DNA of 64,000 nt from CAXMST01 sp963793415 (GCA_963793415.1 CAWCAC010000002.1:1426001-1490000); one strand, 5' to 3'. Counted from the stretch's first letter, positions 32,946 to 42,487 are shown. The notes: generated from the letters alone by a model not told the origin. Numbers and translations are program-made.

Positions 32946-33785
32946 TCAGGCGAGCCGCTCGAGCACGCGCTCGAGCGCCGCGTTGAACCGGTCCGGCTCT
33001 TCGAGATGGGGAATGTGGCCGACCCCCGGGACCAGCTCGAGCACGGCGTCGGGTCGAAGGGCGAGGACGCGCTCCGCCGTGTGGGCCGGGATCACGCGGT
33101 CGAGCGAGCCCCAGAGGAGCCCGAACCGGAACGGGAGCCGGGTCGCGATCTCGCCGAGATTGGCGCCCGCCGCTGCCCGGAAGGCGGGTCCGAGCGAGAT
33201 CGCTCCCTCGGAGGCGCGCAGCACGAGGCGCGCCGTCTCGGGGTCGAGCCGCGACCCGTCGGCGACCGTGCCGGTCAGGATCGCCCGCCGCGCGAAGCCG
33301 ACGTCGGCGAGGCGCAGCCCCGTCGTCCGCCGGACGCTCAGCAACGGCCCCGCGAGCGCCGCCGCGGCGAGCGGCAGCGGCCCCGGCGCCGGCCTGAACC
33401 CGGCTGGAGCGCAGAGCACGAGCCGCCCGACCAGCTCCGGGTTGCGGCCCGCCAGGGCGAGGGCGACGGCACCCCCGAGCGACGAGCCGACGAGGTCGTA
33501 GGGGGGGTCGACCTCGGCGACGAGCGCGAGCGCGATCTGCTCGGCGACGCCGTCGATCGTCCAGCCGCGCGCCGGGGCGGGCGAGTCACCGAAGCCCGGC
33601 AGGTCGACCGCCGCGACCAGGCGCCGCTCCGCGAGCGTCGGCAGCGCCCGCGACCAGATCGACCGATTGGTGCCAACGCCGTGGATCAGGACCATCGCCC
33701 GCCTGCCCTCCCCGGCGATCGAGATTGCGACGTCGGGGTGCTGCTCGGACGAGGGCGCGGGTGCGCTCACGGCAGCCGGGGTCAC
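32946..33785 (-). CDS. Alpha/beta hydrolase
   Basis: The protein is 279 residues. The oxyanion segment VLIHGVGTN, the nucleophile elbow GSSLGG, the acid GSLDRVIP and the catalytic His in VPGVGHIPH are in family order, with a cap domain between. The substrate is unknown. Its ATG overlaps the stop of the upstream CoA-transferase gene, so they form a coupled pair; an ester or thioester linked to that enzyme is possible. Confidence 0.9.
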   Translation of the reverse strand: MTPAAVSAPAPSSEQHPDVAISIAGEGRRAMVLIHGVGTNRSIWSRALPTLAERRLVAAVDLPGFGDSPAPARGWTIDGVAEQIALALVAEVDPPYDLVGSSLGGAVALALAGRNPELVGRLVLCAPAGFRPAPGPLPLAAAALAGPLLSVRRTTGLRLADVGFARRAILTGTVADGSRLDPETARLVLRASEGAISLGPAFRAAAGANLGEIATRLPFRFGLLWGSLDRVIPAHTAERVLALRPDAVLELVPGVGHIPHLEEPDRFNAALERVLERLA

Positions 33786-35098
33786 TCCGGGATCGGTGAG
33801 AAACCGCCGGAGGCGCGCTCCGCGGCTTCGATCAGCTCGTCGCGGAAGTCGGGATGAGCGACCGCCGCCAGCTCGAGACCGCGTTGGTGGATCGTCTTGC
33901 CCTGCAGCTCCGCCGCCCCGTACTCGGTGACGACGACATCGACCTGGTGGCGCGGGGTGGTGACGACGGTTCCCCGCTCGAACCAGGGAACGATCCGTGA
34001 GCGCAGCTCGCCACCGGTCGAGTAGGTCGACGGCAGACAGACGAGCGCCCGGTCGTCGAGGTCGAGCGCCGGGCCCGCGATGAAGTCCTCGTGCCCGCCG
34101 ATCCCGGAGAACTGCTTGCCGCCGATCGTGTCGGCGACGACCTGGCCCTGGACGTCGACCCCGAGTGCGGCATTGATCGTGACCATGCGGCGGTTGACGC
34201 GGATGTGGTCGGGCGAGTTGACGACGTCGACCGGCAGGAAGGCGACTTCGTCGTTCTCGTGCAGCCAGCCGTAGAGCTCGTCGGTGCCGGCGGCGAAGGT
34301 GGCGACCGAGACGCCGTCGAACACGCCCTTGCGGTTGGTCACCTTGCCGGCGCGGTGCAGCCGCATGAGGCCGTCGGTGAACATCTCCGAGTGGATCCCG
34401 TAGTCGCCGCCGTCGCCTTCGGCGAGGATCGAGGCGATCAGCGACGGGACCGCGCCGATCCCGGTCTGCAGGGTCGAGCCGTCGACGACGAACTCCGCAC
34501 AGTTGGCGGCGATCCGGCGGTCGACCTCGGTCGGAGCGGCGTCGGGCAGCGGCAGCGGCGCCGCCTCGCTCTCGACGAGCAGGTCGATCTCGTCGAGGTG
34601 GAGCCGGTGCGGGTGGTCGGGCTCGATGCCGCGGGTGCGGGGGAAGTTCGGCGAGACCTCGACGGCCAGTATCCGGGCCGGGTCCGACCCGGCCCGGTGC
34701 AGCTCGTTGACGGAGGCACCGGCGTGCAGGGAAAGCGAGCAGTAGCCGTCCTCGTCCGGGAGCGCTGCAGCGGTCACCATCGCGTGCGGGTTCAGGGCCC
34801 GCATCAGCGGTGCGAAGCGGCGGAAGTCGGCAGGGGCGAAGCTGATGTTGGCGCCGCTGTCGCGGAGCATTCGCTCGATCGGGCCGTAGAAGCCGGACAG
34901 GTAGTGGACGTTCGGGTGGTTGAACAGGGCGGTCCCGACTGCGAGCAGCGCCCCGTAGACACGCAGGTCCTCCCAGTCCGTGCGCTCGCCGAGAGCTGCG
35001 AGCAGGCCGGCCGGCTGCCCGGTCGCCAGCGGCATCCCGATCGAGTCCGTGGCGCCGATCCGTGCGGCGGCCTCGGTGGGATTGAGCCTCTCCGCCAC
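33782..35098 (-). CDS. Acetyl-CoA hydrolase/transferase family protein (CoA transferase)
   Basis: The protein is 438 residues from GTG 35098. It resembles 4-hydroxybutyrate or acetate CoA-transferases: LNPTEAAARI, then GASVNELHRAG, GIGAVPSLIASIL, IHSEMFTDGLMRLHRAG and FSGIGGHEDFIAG, with the C-terminal VTEYGAAELQGKTIHQRG. Members move CoA between acids through a Glu-thioester; Glu in the HSEMF segment is the likely nucleophile by analogy. The next gene, an alpha/beta hydrolase, overlaps its stop by 4 bases. Confidence 0.88.
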   Translation of the reverse strand: MAERLNPTEAAARIGATDSIGMPLATGQPAGLLAALGERTDWEDLRVYGALLAVGTALFNHPNVHYLSGFYGPIERMLRDSGANISFAPADFRRFAPLMRALNPHAMVTAAALPDEDGYCSLSLHAGASVNELHRAGSDPARILAVEVSPNFPRTRGIEPDHPHRLHLDEIDLLVESEAAPLPLPDAAPTEVDRRIAANCAEFVVDGSTLQTGIGAVPSLIASILAEGDGGDYGIHSEMFTDGLMRLHRAGKVTNRKGVFDGVSVATFAAGTDELYGWLHENDEVAFLPVDVVNSPDHIRVNRRMVTINAALGVDVQGQVVADTIGGKQFSGIGGHEDFIAGPALDLDDRALVCLPSTYSTGGELRSRIVPWFERGTVVTTPRHQVDVVVTEYGAAELQGKTIHQRGLELAAVAHPDFRDELIEAAERASGGFSPIPE

Positions 35099-35108
35099 GC
35101 CGGCGATC

Positions 35109-36365
35109 CTATCCCTCGGCGGCCGGACCGTTGCGGCCGGCACGCAAAGCCAGCACCCGGGCGACGGAGCGCTCGAACGCCGCCCGGTCGAGCCGGCCGG
35201 TGGCGAGGCGGTCCCGCAGCAGGATCCGGGCGCTGCGCGCCTCGCGCCAGTCCGTGTACAGCAGCAGGTCGGTGCCGGCGCCGGCGGCGGCCAGCGCGAT
35301 CTCCCCGTCGCTGCCGAAGTCCTGCGCCGCCGCCGCGCCGAGCCCGTCGCTGATCGAGACGCCCTCGAACCCGAGCCTGCCGCGGAGCTCGCCGGTCGCA
35401 ATCGCGCGGCTGAACGCGGCGGGCCGGTCCGAGAATGCGGTGTACGTCGCAAGGCCGAGCATCACGAGCTCGCCGCCGGAGCGGACGAAGGCACGGAAGG
35501 GCGGCTCATCGCGACGCCGCAGCGCCGACCTCGAATCGGTCACCCGCTGGCTGGCGAAGTCGGTGTTGGTCGCGACCATCCCGATCCCCGGGAAGTGCTT
35601 GGCCGTCGCAGCGATGCCCGCCGACCGGAGGCCGACGGCGAAGCCGCCGACGCCGGCCGAGGCGACCCGTGCCGGGGTCGTGCCGAAGGAGCGGCCCTCG
35701 GTCGAGATCGCACCGCCCGGCTGCCCGACGTCGAGCACCGGCGCGAGATCGACGTTGAAGCCCCAGGCGCTCAGCGACCTGCCGGTGCGCTCGCCCTGAC
35801 GGCGGGCGTAGCCGCGACCGCGAGCGCCCATCTCCGCCGCGGACGCGGACGGCGGCCCGGGCACGCGCTCGACCTGCCCGCCCTCCTGATCGACGGTGAC
35901 GAGCAACGGCGCCTCGGTCGCATCCGTCGGACGCAGTCGCTGGAGCTCGTCGATCCGGCGCCTGGTGGCTGCGCGGGAGCCGATGTTGTCGTCGAAGAGG
36001 ATCACGCCGGCGACGCCGCCGGAGCGGATCAGCCGCTCGAGGCCCGCCGGTGGCTCGGTGCCGTCCCAGCCCGCGATCAGCCGTTGCCCGGCGAGTTCAC
36101 CGGGACTCATGCCGGCGACCAGGGCGGCGTTCTCGGCCGCTGCCGGTGTGTGCTCCGCTCCGCCGCCGTCGTCGGTCTGTCCGCCGCCGCTGAGCAGTGC
36201 GATCGAGCCCGCGGCAATCGCGGCACCAACGAGCCCCGCGGCGGTCAACCGCCGCCGCCGGGTGACTCTCGCGCGCTGGAGCCGGCGCCGGGCAAGGCGC
36301 CGCTCGGTCTCCACTCGCGTCGTTTCAGGCTCGCCTCCAATCGCCTGGGACGATAGAGGCGCCAA
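35109..36365 (-). CDS. Glycoside hydrolase family 3 N-terminal domain protein (NagZ-like), membrane-anchored
   Basis: The protein is 418 residues. An N-terminal Arg-rich stretch and one membrane helix (LTAAGLVGAAIAAGSIALL) suggest an anchored, external enzyme. The GH3 barrel shows LLVTVDQEGGQVERV, NVDLAPVLDV, and KHFPGIGM followed by the nucleophile region FEGVSISDGLGA. In NagZ enzymes the corresponding motif is KHFPGHG followed by an Asp-x-His dyad; here the His is Ile and the dyad His is missing. It may be inactive or act as another type of glycosidase. Confidence 0.83.
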   Translation of the reverse strand: MAPLSSQAIGGEPETTRVETERRLARRRLQRARVTRRRRLTAAGLVGAAIAAGSIALLSGGGQTDDGGGAEHTPAAAENAALVAGMSPGELAGQRLIAGWDGTEPPAGLERLIRSGGVAGVILFDDNIGSRAATRRRIDELQRLRPTDATEAPLLVTVDQEGGQVERVPGPPSASAAEMGARGRGYARRQGERTGRSLSAWGFNVDLAPVLDVGQPGGAISTEGRSFGTTPARVASAGVGGFAVGLRSAGIAATAKHFPGIGMVATNTDFASQRVTDSRSALRRRDEPPFRAFVRSGGELVMLGLATYTAFSDRPAAFSRAIATGELRGRLGFEGVSISDGLGAAAAQDFGSDGEIALAAAGAGTDLLLYTDWREARSARILLRDRLATGRLDRAAFERSVARVLALRAGRNGPAAEG

Positions 36366-36383
36366 CGGTCCCGGCTGCCACCG

Positions 36384-36872
36384 TCAGCAGTCGCGTACGG
36401 GGAGCAGCGGCAGTACGTACCAGGTAACGGCCATCACCAGAGCCGGGATCGCGGTTCCGATCGCCGCCGTGGTGCTGTCAAAGACGAAGTCCCCGACCAG
36501 GAAGACGGCGCCACTCATCGCAACTGCCAGCAGGGTGAGCCCGAGCACCGCGAGCTGCTGCGAGTACGCCAGCACTCTGCGTTTACGGTTGCGCCTGAAC
36601 TGGAGCCGGTGATGCATCGTCGGGGCGATCAGCAGCGCCGCCGCCAGCGCCGTACAGACGAGCGTCCCGAAGTAGATCTTCTGCTGCGCCTCGGTGACAT
36701 CTGCGAATCGCGCGTTGAACGGAAGGATCAGCAAGAACGCGAACAGCACTTGAACGCCCGGCAACGCCACCCGCAGCTCTGCCATCAGCTCCTCGAGGTT
36801 GCGGTCAACCCGCTCGATCTCAGTCTCGTTGCGCTCCGGGTTGGTGACTCGCTTGTCGTTGTCGCCCCTCAT
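36384..36872 (-). CDS. DUF6328-like four-helix membrane protein
   Basis: The protein is 162 residues from ATG 36872. A polar N-terminus (NPERNETEIERVDRNLEELM) precedes four helices: VALPGVQVLFAFLLILPF, YFGTLVCTALAAALLIAP, LAVLGLTLLAVAMSGAVFLV and AIPALVMAVTWYVLPLL. The ELRVALPGVQVLFAFLL opening matches the actinobacterial DUF6328 group as I recall it. The function is unknown. It sits between the CFA synthase and GH3 genes on the minus strand. Confidence 0.7.
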   Translation of the reverse strand: MRGDNDKRVTNPERNETEIERVDRNLEELMAELRVALPGVQVLFAFLLILPFNARFADVTEAQQKIYFGTLVCTALAAALLIAPTMHHRLQFRRNRKRRVLAYSQQLAVLGLTLLAVAMSGAVFLVGDFVFDSTTAAIGTAIPALVMAVTWYVLPLLPVRDC

Positions 36873-36901
36873 CCCGGTCGCCTTACCCGGGCCCCGACGA
36901 A

Positions 36902-38149
36902 TCAAGCGCCGGCGCGCTGCTCCTCGACGTCTGTCGAGACGGCGGCGGCGATGTGGCGCTCGTGGCGTGGCTTCGCGAACAGCATCTGCACGTCGCGGAT
37001 CCTGCCGACCGAGAAGCCGGCCTCCGACATCGCCATGTAGAGGCGCCACAGGCGCCGGAAGCCCTCGTCGTAGCCGAGCTCCTCGAGTCGCCCGGTCGAG
37101 GCGACGAAGCGGTCGCGCCACTCGTGCAGGGTGCGCACGTAGCTGGAGGAGATGTCCTCCAGGGTGAGCGTGCGCAGGTCCGTGCAGCGGGCGATCGAGG
37201 ACTGGATCGCCTCGACCGAGGGCAGGCAGCCGCCGGGGAAGATCAGCTCGTTGGCGAACGACCGCGTCCGCTTCTCGGTCTCGTAGATCGCGTCATCGAC
37301 GACGATCGCCTGGAGGAAGAAGAGGCCGTCTTCCTTGAGCAGCCCGCTGCACTGCCGGAAGTACGTGTCGAACCACTCCCAGCCGACCGCCTCGATCATC
37401 TCGACCGAGACGAGCTTGTCGTAGACCCCGTCGAGGTCGCGATAGTCGGTGCCGAGCACGCGGACGCGATCAGAGAGGCCGGCCTCGTGCACGCGCCGCA
37501 GGGCGTAGCCGCGCTGCTCGTCGGAGATCGTGGTCGTCGTCACCCGGCAGCCGCGGGTCGTCGCGGCGTGGATCGCCATCCCGCCCCATCCGGTCCCGAT
37601 CTCGAGCAGGTGGTCGTCGGGGCCGAGCTCGAGCATCTCGCAGATCCGCTCGAGCCGGACCAGCTGCGCGTCCTCGAGGGATTGACCGTCGTGCTCGAAG
37701 TAGGCCGACGAATACATCATGTTCTCGCGGTCGAGGAAGAGCTCGAACATGTCGTTTCCAGCGTCGTAGTGGGAGGAGATGTGCTCGCGCGCCTTGCGGC
37801 GCGTGTTCAGCATCTTCAGCGTCCCGAGTCGCTGGAACGGGATCAAGGCGGGCGCGATCCGCCGCCGGAGGTGATCGGAGCGACCGATCTCGCGGGTGAC
37901 GATCAGGAGCAGCTCGAGCAGGTCGGGGCTGTCCCAAAGGCCCTCCGAGTAGGTCGTTCCGAGGGCGATGCTCTTCGAGCGCACGAGCCGCGTGTAGACG
38001 GACGGATCGTGGATCTCGAGCGCCGCGCGCGGGCCGGTGGCCGGGTTCCCGAAGAGTCGGCGCTCGCCGCCGGGCCAGGTCTCGTTCAGCTCGACGGAGC
38101 CGGAGCGGATCCGGCTCAGCAGCAGGTGGATGACTCGTCGTGAGGGCAT
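36902..38149 (-). CDS. Cyclopropane-fatty-acyl-phospholipid synthase family methyltransferase
   Basis: The protein is 415 residues. The SAM-binding motif LLEIGTGWGGMAIHA and the family signature EHISSHYDAGNDMFELFLDRENMMYSSAYF are intact, as is SVEMIEAVGWEW with the bicarbonate-binding Glu. It adds a carbon from SAM to unsaturated acyl chains in membrane lipids, making cyclopropane, methyl-branched or furan-precursor groups. It is the last gene of an overlapping operon with DUF1365, an amine-oxidase-like flavoprotein and an SRPBCC protein, the gene set known for light/singlet-oxygen-induced lipid modification in other bacteria. Confidence 0.93.
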   Translation of the reverse strand: MPSRRVIHLLLSRIRSGSVELNETWPGGERRLFGNPATGPRAALEIHDPSVYTRLVRSKSIALGTTYSEGLWDSPDLLELLLIVTREIGRSDHLRRRIAPALIPFQRLGTLKMLNTRRKAREHISSHYDAGNDMFELFLDRENMMYSSAYFEHDGQSLEDAQLVRLERICEMLELGPDDHLLEIGTGWGGMAIHAATTRGCRVTTTTISDEQRGYALRRVHEAGLSDRVRVLGTDYRDLDGVYDKLVSVEMIEAVGWEWFDTYFRQCSGLLKEDGLFFLQAIVVDDAIYETEKRTRSFANELIFPGGCLPSVEAIQSSIARCTDLRTLTLEDISSSYVRTLHEWRDRFVASTGRLEELGYDEGFRRLWRLYMAMSEAGFSVGRIRDVQMLFAKPRHERHIAAAVSTDVEEQRAGA

Positions 38150-39021
38150 AGCTCACTCTCCTTGCCCGGGTTGCGGAAGTAGGGGACCCCCTTCAGCTTC
38201 AGCTTCAGCGCGTTCGCATAGATCCGCACGAAGGTCGCCGCCGTCATCGGCGGGTAGCGGCCGAGCAGCCCGGCCATCGCCCGCGGCGTGATCTCGCGCC
38301 GGCGCAGCTCGATCCCCGCCTCGAACACCTGCCGGCCGTCCTCGTGATTGCGGAGCCGAACTCCGAGCCGCTCGCCCGGCGCGTTCGCGGTCCAGCTGTA
38401 GCGCTGCTGCATCGGCATGAACGGGGAGACGTGCAGCGCCTTGTCGAACTCGCCGGCGAGCCCGTCGGGACCGGGCGTCAGCACGTAGCTCCGGGTCTGT
38501 CCCCACGGAGTGTTGGTGACCTGGGCGATGATCGCCTCGACCGGCTCGCCCGGGCCGTCGCCGTGCAGGTAGTAGAACGCGACCGGGTTCATGCCGACGC
38601 CCCAGTAGCGGGGGTTCGCGAGCAGCCTGACGGGGCCGGCCGGGGCCGAGCCGAGCTCGGCGGCGACCAGCTCGCGGGCGCTGTCAGCAAGCGGCCGCGC
38701 GGGGTCACCGAGGTAGTCGGAGCGACGGAAGCGGGCGGGCGCCCGGCGCCGCGCCGACCAGAGCGGGATCGGGTCGAGCAGGCCCGGCAGCTCGCCGAGG
38801 TCGAAGAGCGGCATGAAGATCCGGTAGCTGAAGGCGTGACGGACGGGCTCCGTGCGAGCGTGGAAGACGGTGCCCTCGTAGATCGCCGAGGCGGGACGGG
38901 TGCCGCCGCCCCGGGCCTGGGCGCCGTGATTGGACCGGACGCGGGGTCGCGGGGGCCGGGAGCCGGGCGCGTCCGCAGCGGCGCGCTCGTCGGCGACCGG
39001 GCCGGCGGGCGCCGCGCTCAT
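38116..39021 (-). CDS. DUF1365 family protein
   Basis: The protein is 301 residues. A 45-residue low-complexity N-terminus precedes the DUF1365 core: AIYEGTVFHARTEPVRHAFSYRIFMPLFDL, then RYWGVGMNPVAFYYLHGDG, EAIIAQVTNTPWGQTRSYVL and KALHVSPFMPMQQRYSW. Conserved His and Asn suggest an enzyme, but its reaction is not established to my knowledge. It overlaps the CFA synthase start by 34 bases and the upstream flavoprotein stop by one base, so the operon is tightly coupled. Confidence 0.9.
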   Translation of the reverse strand: MSAAPAGPVADERAAADAPGSRPPRPRVRSNHGAQARGGGTRPASAIYEGTVFHARTEPVRHAFSYRIFMPLFDLGELPGLLDPIPLWSARRRAPARFRRSDYLGDPARPLADSARELVAAELGSAPAGPVRLLANPRYWGVGMNPVAFYYLHGDGPGEPVEAIIAQVTNTPWGQTRSYVLTPGPDGLAGEFDKALHVSPFMPMQQRYSWTANAPGERLGVRLRNHEDGRQVFEAGIELRRREITPRAMAGLLGRYPPMTAATFVRIYANALKLKLKGVPYFRNPGKESELCPHDESSTCC

Positions 39022-40367
39022 CAGACCGGCTCCGGAATCAGCTCGCCGGCGATGCCGCCGCGCTCGGTCTCACCAGGTGAGCGTCCGACGGTCGCCGGGA
39101 CGACGCCGCCGAGCCCGGGGCCGCGCCCGCCCAGCGCCTCGGAGACGCGCAGGCCGGACCAGCAGCCGTCCTCGTGGAATCCCCAGCGCCAGTAGGCACC
39201 GCAGAAGTGCGTCCGCCCGACGCCGCTGATCTGCTGCCACCGCTCCTGGGCTTTCATGCCTTCGTTAGTGAAGACCGGATGGGTGTACTCGATCACCTCG
39301 ATCACCTTCGACGGGTCGATCGCCTCTGTCCGGTTCAGTGTGACGAGGAACTGCTCGTCGGTGTTGAGTCGTTGCAGCCTGTTCATGTCGTAGGTGAGCG
39401 TCGTTGGCCCCGGCTCGTCGAGAAGGTGGAAGTTCCAGCTCGCCCAGGCAGCGCGGCGCCGCGGCATCAGCGCCGTGTCGGTGTGTAGGACGGCCTCGTT
39501 CGGCCGGAAGGGGATCGCGCCGAGGATCTCGCGCTCGGCCGGGGTCGGGTCGGCGAGCAGGTGCAGCGCCTGATCGGAGTGGGTAGCGATCACGACCTCG
39601 TCGAAGAGCTCCGTGCCGCGGGCGCTGCGGACCCGGACCCCGTCGGCGAGCCGCTCGACCGACTCGACCGGCGTCTCGAGGTGGACGCTCTCGGCGAACG
39701 GCGCGCAGAGCGCGTGCACGTAGTTGCGCGAGCCGCCGACGATCGTCCGCCACTGCGGCCGGTTGACCATCTGCAGGGTGCCGTGGTTCTCGAAGAACTC
39801 GGCCAGGAACGCAGCCGGGAAGGTCCACATCTGCTCCGGGTCCGCGGACCAGATCGAGGCGGCCTGGGGCACGAGCAGCCGCTCGACGAAGTAGTCGGAA
39901 AACTCGTGGTTCTCGAGGAAGGCGAGCAGCGACGGGCCTTCGCCGCGATGTCCGGCGAGTCGGCGGGCGCGGCGGTTGAAGCGGACGATGTCGCCGAGCA
40001 TCCGCAGGAAGCGGCGGTCGACGAGGTGGCGCGGCTGCGCGAATACCCCGCGCAGCCCGCGCGCCGACCACTCGAACTCGCCGCGCTCATCGGCGACCCC
40101 GAAGCTCATGTTCGTGGCCTGGGTCTCGACCTCGAGCTCCTCGAGGATTCGGGTGAAGTTCGGGTAGTTGCGGTCGTTCATGACGATGAAGCCCGTATCG
40201 ACCGCGACGCTGGACCCGTCGCCGAGCACGACCGTGTGGGTGTGGGTGTGGCCGCCGGTGTGCGAGCCGGCTTCGAGCACGGTCACCTCATGACCGGCCC
40301 GGTGCAGCTCGGCTGCCGCGGTCAGCCCGGAGACGCCGGCCCCGATGACGACGACCCGGCGACCCAT
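39021..40367 (-). CDS. FAD-dependent amine oxidase-like oxidoreductase of the CFA/DUF1365 cluster
   Basis: The protein is 448 residues. It opens with the FAD motif VVVIGAGVSGLTAAAELHRAG and has GGHTHTHTV and a VDTGFIVMNDRNYPNFTRILEEL segment typical of the NAD/FAD-binding proteins that travel with DUF1365 and CFA synthase genes. The C-terminal half carries FCGAYWRWGFHEDGCWSG, binding FAD. In related operons it is needed to desaturate or oxidise the modified acyl chain; that role is inferred. It overlaps both flanking genes by one base. Confidence 0.9.
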   Translation of the reverse strand: MGRRVVVIGAGVSGLTAAAELHRAGHEVTVLEAGSHTGGHTHTHTVVLGDGSSVAVDTGFIVMNDRNYPNFTRILEELEVETQATNMSFGVADERGEFEWSARGLRGVFAQPRHLVDRRFLRMLGDIVRFNRRARRLAGHRGEGPSLLAFLENHEFSDYFVERLLVPQAASIWSADPEQMWTFPAAFLAEFFENHGTLQMVNRPQWRTIVGGSRNYVHALCAPFAESVHLETPVESVERLADGVRVRSARGTELFDEVVIATHSDQALHLLADPTPAEREILGAIPFRPNEAVLHTDTALMPRRRAAWASWNFHLLDEPGPTTLTYDMNRLQRLNTDEQFLVTLNRTEAIDPSKVIEVIEYTHPVFTNEGMKAQERWQQISGVGRTHFCGAYWRWGFHEDGCWSGLRVSEALGGRGPGLGGVVPATVGRSPGETERGGIAGELIPEPV

Positions 40368-40828
40368 CAGGCGGTCGCGGCCTGGGTCGGGGGCGGGGCG
40401 GAGAGGCGCTCGGCGAGGCCGTCGCGGGCCTTGTCGCCGGTTCGCTTGAAGCCGAGCGAGAGCAGCGGGTCGAACAGCTTCAGGGCCCCCTTCAGGGTCA
40501 GGTCGGCGTCGTAGGTGACGTCGGTGCCGCCGTCCGGCCTGGGGTCGAACGTGAGCGTGTCGACCGAGACCAGCGCGCCGGTCTCGGAGCGCAGGACGAC
40601 GCGACGGGGCCGCTCGAGCTCTTTGGTCTCGTACGGCATCGTCGTCGTCCGGCCGAGCATCTCGACATCGACCTCGAAGCGGGCGCCGGGCGTGAGCGGG
40701 TCCGGACTGAGGCTGCGCGCCTCGGGGATGCTCGGATCCCAGTCGGAGACGTTGCTGAACTCGGCCAGGTACTCGAACGCGGTAGCGGGGTCCCAGGCGG
40801 TTTCGACTGTGGCGGTGTAGCGGGCCAT
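40367..40828 (-). CDS. SRPBCC (polyketide cyclase/dehydrase-like) family protein
   Basis: The protein is 153 residues. A START/Bet v1-like cavity fold is suggested by the first strand YTATVETAWDPATAFEYLAEFSNVSDWDPSI, then alternating strands and the final long helix FDPLLSLGFKRTGDKARDGLAERL. It is probably a lipid or hydrophobic ligand carrier for the downstream flavoprotein/CFA operon, of which it is the first gene; its stop overlaps the flavoprotein start by one base. Confidence 0.85.
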   Translation of the reverse strand: MARYTATVETAWDPATAFEYLAEFSNVSDWDPSIPEARSLSPDPLTPGARFEVDVEMLGRTTTMPYETKELERPRRVVLRSETGALVSVDTLTFDPRPDGGTDVTYDADLTLKGALKLFDPLLSLGFKRTGDKARDGLAERLSAPPPTQAATA

Positions 40829-41001
40829 CTCTGCCTGTTTCTTTCGGGCCGGGGGTCCGATCGGATCACCGGCGGAGTTACCGGGCGTAGCGCCGGTCCG
40901 CTTCGCTTACCCGCCGGGGGGCGCGTGACGCAGTGCCGCCTTCGCCACCGCGGGATATGCTGGAACGAGGCCGTCGTCCGCGGCCGGGAGGAGGAGAGAG
41001 G

Positions 41002-42477
41002 ATGCGGCAGTTGACCAGCCTCGACGCCCAGTTCCTGGCGATCGAGAGCTCGACCCATTACGGCCACGTTGGCGGCCTCGTCGTCCTCGACCCCGCGACG
41101 CGCGAGTCGGGCGAGCTGCGGATCGAGGACGTGACCGAGCTGATCGCCGAGCGCATCCACCTGCTGCCGGTGATGCGGTGGAAGCTGGCCGAGGTGCCGC
41201 TCGGCCTCGACCGGCCCTACTGGGTCGAGGACACGGGCTTCGACCTGGAGTACCACCTGCGCGAGATTGCGCTGCCTTCTCCCGGCGACGATCGTCGTCT
41301 CGCCGAGCAGGTGACGCGGATCACCTCACGACACCTCGACCGGTCGCGCCCGCTCTGGGAGCTGTACCTGATCCAGGGCCTCGAAAACGGCCGCTGCGCG
41401 ATCCTCACGAAGATGCACCACGCGATGATCGACGGCATGTCCGGGGCCGAGATCATGGGCGTGCTCTTCGATCTCGAGCAGAGCGGCCGCGAGATTCCCT
41501 CCGAGGACGAGGTCGAGTCGAACGGTCACGGGGTTTCGTCCCGGGCCCCGGGCTCGCTGGAGATGCTCGGTCGCGGCGTCGTCGGCCTGCCGCTGAACAC
41601 GCTGAGCTCGATCAAGCGGCTGCCCTCGACGCTTCCCTACCTCGACGTCGCCCCGTCGGTGCTCGGCTTGCCGGGCTCGGAGACCTTCAGCCGCACCGCC
41701 TCTCGCGCCCGCAACGCGCTCGGTGGCGGCGGCGACGGCGAGATAATCGAGCGACCGCGGATGCGGGCGCCGCACACGCCGTTCAGCGGCCGGATCTCGC
41801 CCCACCGCCGCTTCAGCTTCGGCTCGCTGCCGCTGGAGGAGGTCAAGGACGCGAAGAACCGGCTCGGCGTCAAGGTCAACGACATCGTGATCGCGCTCTG
41901 TGCGGGCGCGGTGCGCGAGTGGCTGGTCGCCAACCGGGCGCTGCCGGCGGAGCCGCTGCTGGCTCAGATCCCGGTCTCGGTCCGGACCGAGGAGCAGATG
42001 GGGACCTACGGCAACCGGATCTCGGTGATGATCGTGCCGATCCCGACCGACGAGCACGACCCGATCGAGCGGGTCCGGCGCGCGGCGGCGGCGATGAGCG
42101 AGGCGAAGCACCGCCATCACGCGATCCCGGCCGAGTTGCTTCAGGACGCGACCAATTTCATCCCGCCGGCGGTCAACGCCCGCGCCGCGCGGGTCGCCCT
42201 GCAGCTCGGGACCCAGCAGCGGATGCGGCCGCTCTACAACCTCGTCATCTCGAACGTGCCCGGGCCGCCGTTCCCGCTCTATCTCGGCGGCGCCGAGGTC
42301 GAGGCGAACTACCCCGTCTCGGTGATCACCGACGGCGCCGGCCTCAACATCACGGTGATGAGCTACCGGGACCGGATGGACTTCGGCCTGATCGCCGATC
42401 GCGACCAGGTCCCCGAGGTCTGGGACCTGATCCCGGCACTTCGCCGAGATCTAGACGAGATCCGCGCCGCGATCTAG
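41002..42477 (+). CDS. Wax ester synthase / diacylglycerol acyltransferase (WS/DGAT)
   Basis: The protein is 491 residues from ATG 41002 with GAGGAGAGAG upstream. The acyltransferase motif HHxxxDG is HHAMIDG (His139-Gly145) and the N-terminal QLTSLDAQFLAIES is typical, as are PLWELYLIQGL and a late YNLVISNVPGP segment. It joins acyl-CoA to diacylglycerol or fatty alcohol for storage lipid. It is divergent from the SRPBCC/CFA operon across a 172-base region (40829-41001) in which I see no repeat or operator. Confidence 0.93.
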   Translation: MRQLTSLDAQFLAIESSTHYGHVGGLVVLDPATRESGELRIEDVTELIAERIHLLPVMRWKLAEVPLGLDRPYWVEDTGFDLEYHLREIALPSPGDDRRLAEQVTRITSRHLDRSRPLWELYLIQGLENGRCAILTKMHHAMIDGMSGAEIMGVLFDLEQSGREIPSEDEVESNGHGVSSRAPGSLEMLGRGVVGLPLNTLSSIKRLPSTLPYLDVAPSVLGLPGSETFSRTASRARNALGGGGDGEIIERPRMRAPHTPFSGRISPHRRFSFGSLPLEEVKDAKNRLGVKVNDIVIALCAGAVREWLVANRALPAEPLLAQIPVSVRTEEQMGTYGNRISVMIVPIPTDEHDPIERVRRAAAAMSEAKHRHHAIPAELLQDATNFIPPAVNARAARVALQLGTQQRMRPLYNLVISNVPGPPFPLYLGGAEVEANYPVSVITDGAGLNITVMSYRDRMDFGLIADRDQVPEVWDLIPALRRDLDEIRAAI

Positions 42478-42487
42478 CGGGCGCTGG

